From: Macquaria australasica
Lineage: Eukaryota; Chordata; Actinopteri; Centrarchiformes; Percichthyidae
Assembly: GCA_005408345.1 (NCBI GenBank)
Contig: SEMN01000648.1
Location: forward strand, 202,971 to 266,970
Length of the DNA: 64,000 nt
Direction: 5' to 3'
Made by a program: the position numbers and the translations under genes. A model generated the notes under the pieces. It worked only from the letters and a program-made list of their open reading frames with translations. It did not search any database and was not told where the DNA came from. Positions 29,701-37,092 of this stretch are shown here, one piece after another (the first letter of the stretch is position 1; each line of letters starts with the position of its first letter).

Positions 29701-32426
29701 GTATTATTTTCATCTCTCGCCTGTCCCGATCACAGCAGTGCATGCTGGTACTTGTGATCAATCATTTATCCTGCTGTCGTCCTTCTTCTCTGATCCCGAC
29801 AGCTGGGGATGCATCTGTGCGTGGCCGGCTGGATGGAGGGGGGGAAGGTGGGATACCCGACCCGCTTCCCCTCTGTCAGGTGTGGAGACAACCACGTGGG
29901 CCTGGTTATCTACAAAGAACCTGTGGACCAAAGCAGCAAGTACGACGCCTACTGCTACAGGCTCAAAGGTACTACGGCAGCACAGTGTCTCTGACAGATC
30001 TGTGGAAATACTCCCTGAACAGCATATGTTGTTGTTTAGTCTGCTGCACAAACCACTCTGGATTCATTTTAACACTCAGAAACTTCAATTAAAGATTGTG
30101 TGTGTGTGTGCGTGCAGATGTTTCGTGTATGTGTCCCGCTGGTTACATTGGAAACGGAGACTTCTGTAATGGCGTCCTGACCAGCGTCCTCGCTACGTAC
30201 AGTAACTTCTCCATCTTTTACAAGGTGAGTGTGACATTTGGTTGGAGGAAAAACCTCAAAAAGACCCAAAAATTATCCTTTAATTTTTTTGTCTTCACCC
30301 TGTACCATATATTATTGCAGATGTTTCACTCTGTTTCTCTGTAACATTAAATATTTGTGGCTAAATAAGCAACAATCAAGGTTAAAGTTAGGAAAACAAG
30401 AGTTTGTCTTAGCATGCTAACATTTGCTAACATCATCCAATGGTGGTTGAGACATTTCACACAAAACCATGAATGTAAACCTGCTGGTGGCGCTACAGGA
30501 AATGTCAGGGGATCCCCATAGTCATTAGGATTCATCCTCGGGGCACCAAGAATCTTTGTACCAAATTTTATGACAATCCATCCAGTAGTTGTTGTCAAAT
30601 CAATCCACTGTGTGGATTGATTGATCAGATTTGATTGACAGTAGCCTGGAAACACAAGCAAACAACCCACAACCATTGTTACATTTAGATTCAGTTGTTG
30701 CTAAATCCTGATTGGTGCTTGGAAGTACGTGACATCACCTTTTTCCATCTGAGCCCCGCCTACTTCAAATAAGAGAAGAGCAAAGAGAAAACAATACAGA
30801 AATCTGATTTGTAAAATAACCAAAATAATTTTCAGAACCTGTTCTGGGTTCCCTTGTTGAGGGTGTTTATTTGATACCACCTTTGTGGGACGCCAAAGTG
30901 TGAGATTTTCTAAATGTAGACACAGTGACTTTAACAACCTTATTTGTATTAAATTATTTTATTTAATGAAGGTCATTTCATTATTAAATTGCTAATTATC
31001 TTCAGATACAAATTGGTGCTTGTATTATGAAAAGTAGATAATAATAAGCTTATCTAGAGACATCAATCATTATGTTCTGCGACCAGGACTTTAATGTCTC
31101 CTTAATTTGGGATAAGGAGCTTTCTGGGTCTGATCCAGGTGGGTTTCATTATGGAGTCATTTCCTCTCCGTCCTCAGACAAAGAGACGTCTCAGAACTAA
31201 ACAGAGAGGTACAGTTCGTCTCCTCCGTGTTATTTCAAACTGGATCAGAATCCCAGAACAGTGACAATGCAAACACAAACGGTATCAACAGCTGTTTTTA
31301 GCATAAAAACTAGGTGACAGTGGACGTCAACAAATGTTCTGTACAAAGCAGACGATACACAACAAGAACTACAAACTATACATAAATTAGTAAAATAATG
31401 AATAAGTATGTATTTATATTAAAATATAATAGTCCATAAAAGGACAGCAGGTATTTTCAGACTTGTTAATCAAACCTTGGTGAGAGTTAACACAGACGTC
31501 ACCTCCTGAAGATAACTGAGCTTTGAAAAACTTCCAGTCAACAAGGAAAAGTTAATGAAAAGAAAAGGCAGCTGCGTTCAGCTGATAGGTAGAGTGGTGA
31601 CTGAACTGAACTTGGTTAGTTACACTATTATACATAGAGCAGTTTTCTATGACATGGGCTTATTATATATTCCAAATTATGTTATCAGTAAAAAGTATGT
31701 TACATAGTTGGGTGAAAACATCCATTTTAATTCATGTTGATAAATCAGTTTCCAGAACAACAAAATCAGCTGGGTTAGTGATCGTTTGTGAGGAGTGTAA
31801 ATCATATAATTTTATCTTGAAATTTTTCATCATAGAAACATCACGCCGCCACTGCAACACACAGTAAGCTAGTTGTAAGCTAGTTCACGCCAAAATTGTC
31901 TTTTTAATCTAACATCTGTGGTGGATGAGGTGTTGTTGGGCCTCTTCAAACATGTGGACTTGTCTTCCCAACTTTGAGAAATGTACAGTAGGCTTTGTGA
32001 ACCTGACCAGGTCCACAGTCTAATCCACCTCTGTGGTCTATGTTTGGTCCAGCAGTGTTCAGCGGACCTGAATCTCTTTGGATCAGCCGTTTAAAGCTCT
32101 GCATAAGTAAATTTGATGTGTGGTGTTACAGTTTTAGCATTTTCCCAAATCAAAGCATGCATCACAGAATGATTGGGTGGATTTTAAGTCTTGAGAAGAA
32201 ATCAATTGTAAATCTAAATAACGTCACTGTCCTCTGTCTCTCTGTAGTTGTTGTTGGACTACAGCGGCTCGTCCTCGGAGGGCAAACAGCTCGTTGAATT
32301 TCTGTCTCACAGGAAGTCTGAGGTCACGCTGTTTGTTCCTCATAACGCCGGCTTCGCCCAAAACCAGGTGAGGTACAGCCCCAACACTACTTATTACTAA
32401 ATTCATTACATATTACCAACACTAAT

Positions 32427-32462
<36 letters not shown>

Positions 32463-35400
32463 AAAATAACTGAAACAAGTCGGAAGTATTTTCTTACTAT
32501 TTTACTTGCCAATCTGTGTATTAATATATTAATACATATATTCATTGTAGTACATATTAGCCTTTAAGAAATGGTCACAGTAGGTCTATTAAGCTGTTAG
32601 TATTATAATTATTACAAAATAATACAAAAGTAAACTGTAAATGAACAGTAACAAATACATATTCTTGCCATTCATGTAAAAGTAAGTATAGTATTTTGTA
32701 TCATTTAATTTGCTAATGATAACAAGGTCTGTATTGCCAGTAACCATTTACGCCCTCAGACAGCTCACCTCTGTGCTTGTTGGACACTTTAGATGAAGCT
32801 ATGGAGCCTGGAGAGTACACTAGTATTTAAATGTTTTTAATGCATTTATTGTGGTTTAATATCATGTTTCATTTTATATTTTCAAATGTGAAAGCTTTTT
32901 ACATTTTCACAAGGGTTAAAACGAAGAACATGGACTAGATGGTTTTATTAAAGCATGCGTCAACTCTGTGCTTGGATTTTCAAAAAATGGACAGAACCAC
33001 ACCAACACATTTATTTTAACCTTTAGAACTTAATTAGTTCAATCAGAATACCAGCAGGTCCCTACTGACGGAGTGGCCAATGAAATCTAATCTGTTTCTA
33101 TTCTCTCTGTGTGTGTGTCTCTCTCCGTGTGCAGACCCTGTCTGGTAGAGATCTTGAGTATCACATCTCAGCCAATCACAGCAGACGACCATTTAAGGAT
33201 CTGAGACACCAGGAAGTCATCGTATCCAGGCTTGGGTTCAACCTGACCATTACCCACGGCAACAACGAGGTCAGAAACACACACACACACTTCCCATGTC
33301 CATGAATCCCACACAAACGCCTAAGAACAGATGAGAAGTTTATTAACACTAATCTTTAGATTGTGTGTCTTTGTCATTCTTTTAAATGCTCTCCCCTCAG
33401 AGCTATAAGCTGGTGAACCAGCGGCTGCTGTTGGATTGGGACATTCCTGCTGTAAACGGGATCATCCACATCATTGAGGCCCCGCTGACGGCGCCCCCCA
33501 CACCGGTGAGTGAAGACGGTTTAACCCAGAGCTGCTGACAATTAGGGCAACTCCTCCGAGTCTGAGTCTGGACAATGTCACTGTTTTAAAACCTCACACA
33601 CTGGAATCAGCATGAGCTCAGCAGCAGTTTAAACATCCATAAAAACACTTACAAATCATAATCATTGTGTTTAGACGTTTTCTTCAGTATCAAAAGTAAT
33701 TCAGGTGACTGTCCGTTTCCATGGATACAGTGAAAACAGGAAGTGCTAGTAGCTAATGCAGCATGTTTAATCCTTTAGATCCACCAAAATGTAAAGATAT
33801 ACAGGCAAATCAGGGCTCAAGGTGTAGCATTACACTTCACCTATCACCCAAAGCATGATGGGAACTGTAGTGCCAAAACTTGAAATCACAACCGTAAGAA
33901 AAGCAAAAAACTGGTGACACAATTCATCAAAAATAGTTTGTTTTACAGTATTTTTATTTTTATAAGTAAGGCTCAGAATATCATCATTATGGTTCTTATA
34001 TTCCTAAACACTGAGACTACCCATTCATATACAGACATTTAACAGACAAAAACCTAAATTGTCCCAGAACATGTGTAGTAATTTAACCTTTATTTATACA
34101 GGGTAGGTTAGCCTAGCATACATGCTCTGTTGCAGCAATGCCGTGTTAAAGTTAAATAACAGAAATAAAACCATGAACAGAAGAGAATAACGGAAAATAG
34201 ACTAAATGTAAATGCCTCCACCTGTCAACAAAAGGAGAGGAAATGAAGAAAATGTGAACAAGTCAAATTAAGTTTAAAAAAAGGCTAGTTTAAAAAAAGA
34301 ATCGGCTGTAATAAGTTAAACTACGAAGGGTTTGTGTTCCAAATGTTCAAAAATAAAATTCTAATATTTGTGCAGGAAAAAAAAGTAATAAGCCCAAAAA
34401 TTAGTTTCAATTGCATTTGGCACACTTTCTCTTCATCAATACATTAATTACAAACCCCATTTTTGTGATGTATAAGATATTTTTACATTTTAAGTGTTTA
34501 CATTCAGGGTTTTAAATTCAAAATGTAAAAACACACAAATGGAAAGATGTAAATGTACTTACTGTTCTTGGACTGTACTATATGCAGCAGTATAATTTAG
34601 AAAAGACTATGTTCAGCCTTCAGTAGTTCCTGTTCTGACCCTCAGCAGCAACACTTTAACAGAAACATCATTTAATCCTGGTAAAAACTTCATTCATCAT
34701 AAATAAGCTTGCTAACAACGGGATGAAACCGTACTGCTGTATCGTAAACCGCTGTAGTTCTGACCACAGCCACCAGGAGGCGCCGTGGCGACCGTCCCTC
34801 TCCGATCTGCAGCACTTCTTAATAGATTGTTCTGCCTGTTGTTGCCAGGCAACAGCTACAGTTGTGGGCAGGGAGCAGATGGCTGCGTTTAGTTTCTTGG
34901 CACAGTTTTCAGAAAATGAAGATTCAATCAGCTGAGTTTCCACCCTGATAACATCACAACTCTGATCAATATTCATGGTGTGGGACACAAGATGATGAAG
35001 ACTGGATCTCGACAGATTAATCTGAAGCCTCTGGCGAAATAACAATTATTCTATTCCCCCAAATGATGTTCAGTGTTCCCCTCATTTCCACTTGTCCTCG
35101 TCCCCTCCACATACTGACTGTGGACAGTCGTTAAACACATTTTGATCTCAGACGTGTAAGTCTTCTTCAGGTTTTGAATTTTAACAGTAAATTATTAATA
35201 ACTACATACATTTGAATTGGCGTCTTTCCGTTGGCTTTGGATACAGTCGCGCTGCGTTCTGTATCAGGATCTCCAGTATTTGGATCAAGTAGCTGGTGAA
35301 AACTAAGGTGTAAAAGTCAGTAGCCTGCAGCTGTTACTACACATTTATGATGCATCAACAGTTTAGTTTGACCACATGATTACAGTGATGTTGACACAGC

Positions 35401-37055
35401 TGAAGGCGGAGACCACCACATTATATCGCAGGTCACGTGGTGGCGTCCTGCTGTGCAAACAGAAATGAATGAGGTGTATTAGAGCTCAAACACACTGTTT
35501 AAACTATATGGCATACTTAATAAATAACTCAATTAATTATTACGCATCAGTGCAGTCCAAGAATAGTAGTTTCCATGTGTGTTTTTGCATTTTATATTTT
35601 TTCCTCTAACTTTTTTGGTTACTCCTTGACACCCCTGAAACCAATTTTATAGGATAATAGTTTGTGTTTTCACAGTGAAAACACATTATATCCAGTTCAT
35701 TCAAACTCCACTACAAAGTTGTGAAACTCTTCATGGTGTTACAGTTGGATGTATAAAAGAAAGGAGGGGTCAAGTTCAATAATTTAAGAGCAAAAATTTA
35801 TTTCAAAAGGCACAATTTAATTAATTTGATGAAAGAAATTTAAAAATGTTCTCTGGCACAATTGTGAAGGAACTGGTTTAACAGACTGCACATTACTGAG
35901 CATTTTGGTATCAAATAAATCTATAAAAAACGTGTCTACAGCCTGCAACTGCAGATTGAAACAAACACTCCACACGATTCCCAAATATCCCCTGAATCAT
36001 TATCAAAGATGATATTATTTTGAGCACATTCCCAAGTGTCAGAGGGGAGACGACGTGGAGCCTGGAGGATTAACCAGAAACAGGCCTGAGTGCTGCTGTT
36101 TTATGGCCGCGTCATCAGGTTATCATACATCCACACAAGGTCACCGAGTTCTCAACAACACGCACAAAACAACAGTGTACTGCAGTCTGAACTCGCAGCC
36201 TCCAGTCAGGCAAAACAACAACATGTCAAAATACTCCGGTATCACAAATCAGAGTTCTCAATCTGGAGAAGTTTCGTAAAGGAGCCTGATCACATGGGAA
36301 TTTAACACATTTTTCTAGTCCACCACTATTAAAATCCTGATCAAAACACTGACTCAACTAACCTATAAAGACCCACTTCCGTTCACATTAAAGCTGACAT
36401 AAATTACACGCCCTGGATGAGAGAAATTAATAGACGCTTCCCTGCTCTCCCAAAAAAAGTCAACAGAGATAGCCCGGTACTCTAATGACTGTCAATACAT
36501 AGAATTTCTTCTTTGTGTTAAAAAGAGCCTCAAAAATCTGTAACCCTGTCGACGTTACACTAACCTGTAAACATTCAGATTTTCATGACTTACTTGGACA
36601 CGTGAAGCGTTGGTGGCCATCTTTCTTTTCTCAACATCCTGTGATGAAACACAAAATGGCTGCCAGAGTCGGTCGTGGACATGTGGCCAGGATCAGGAGG
36701 ATTGGATCTTTAGCATTAATTGTTCATTTTAAAATCGATTAAACTTAAAATAAAGCTGGTGGTGATGACCACAGAGAGTCACGTCTCCATGGCGACCATG
36801 GTAATTAGAGCTGTGGTGAGGATTGAAAGGTTTAATGTGGTGTGTATAAATGTAGTGATTCTCCCTCGTGTGTTCGTGTTCGTCATACCTGTCGTCTCCA
36901 GATCTCCCATGATGCTTCCCGAGGCCACGCCCACTCAAGCGGCACAGTGTCGGCCATCTTGGTGTCGGTGTTGCTGGTGTGTGTGTTGGCTGCGCTCGGC
37001 TACTACGTCTTCAAACACAAGACTGACGCCTTCCGCTTCCACTACTTCAAAGTGA

Positions 37056-37092
<37 letters not shown>

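Noticed and set aside
29669..30169. 166-codon plus-strand frame over the Link-domain exon
   Set aside because: It reads the Link exon in a wrong frame and crosses its splice sites. The correct frame encodes the conserved Link cysteines.
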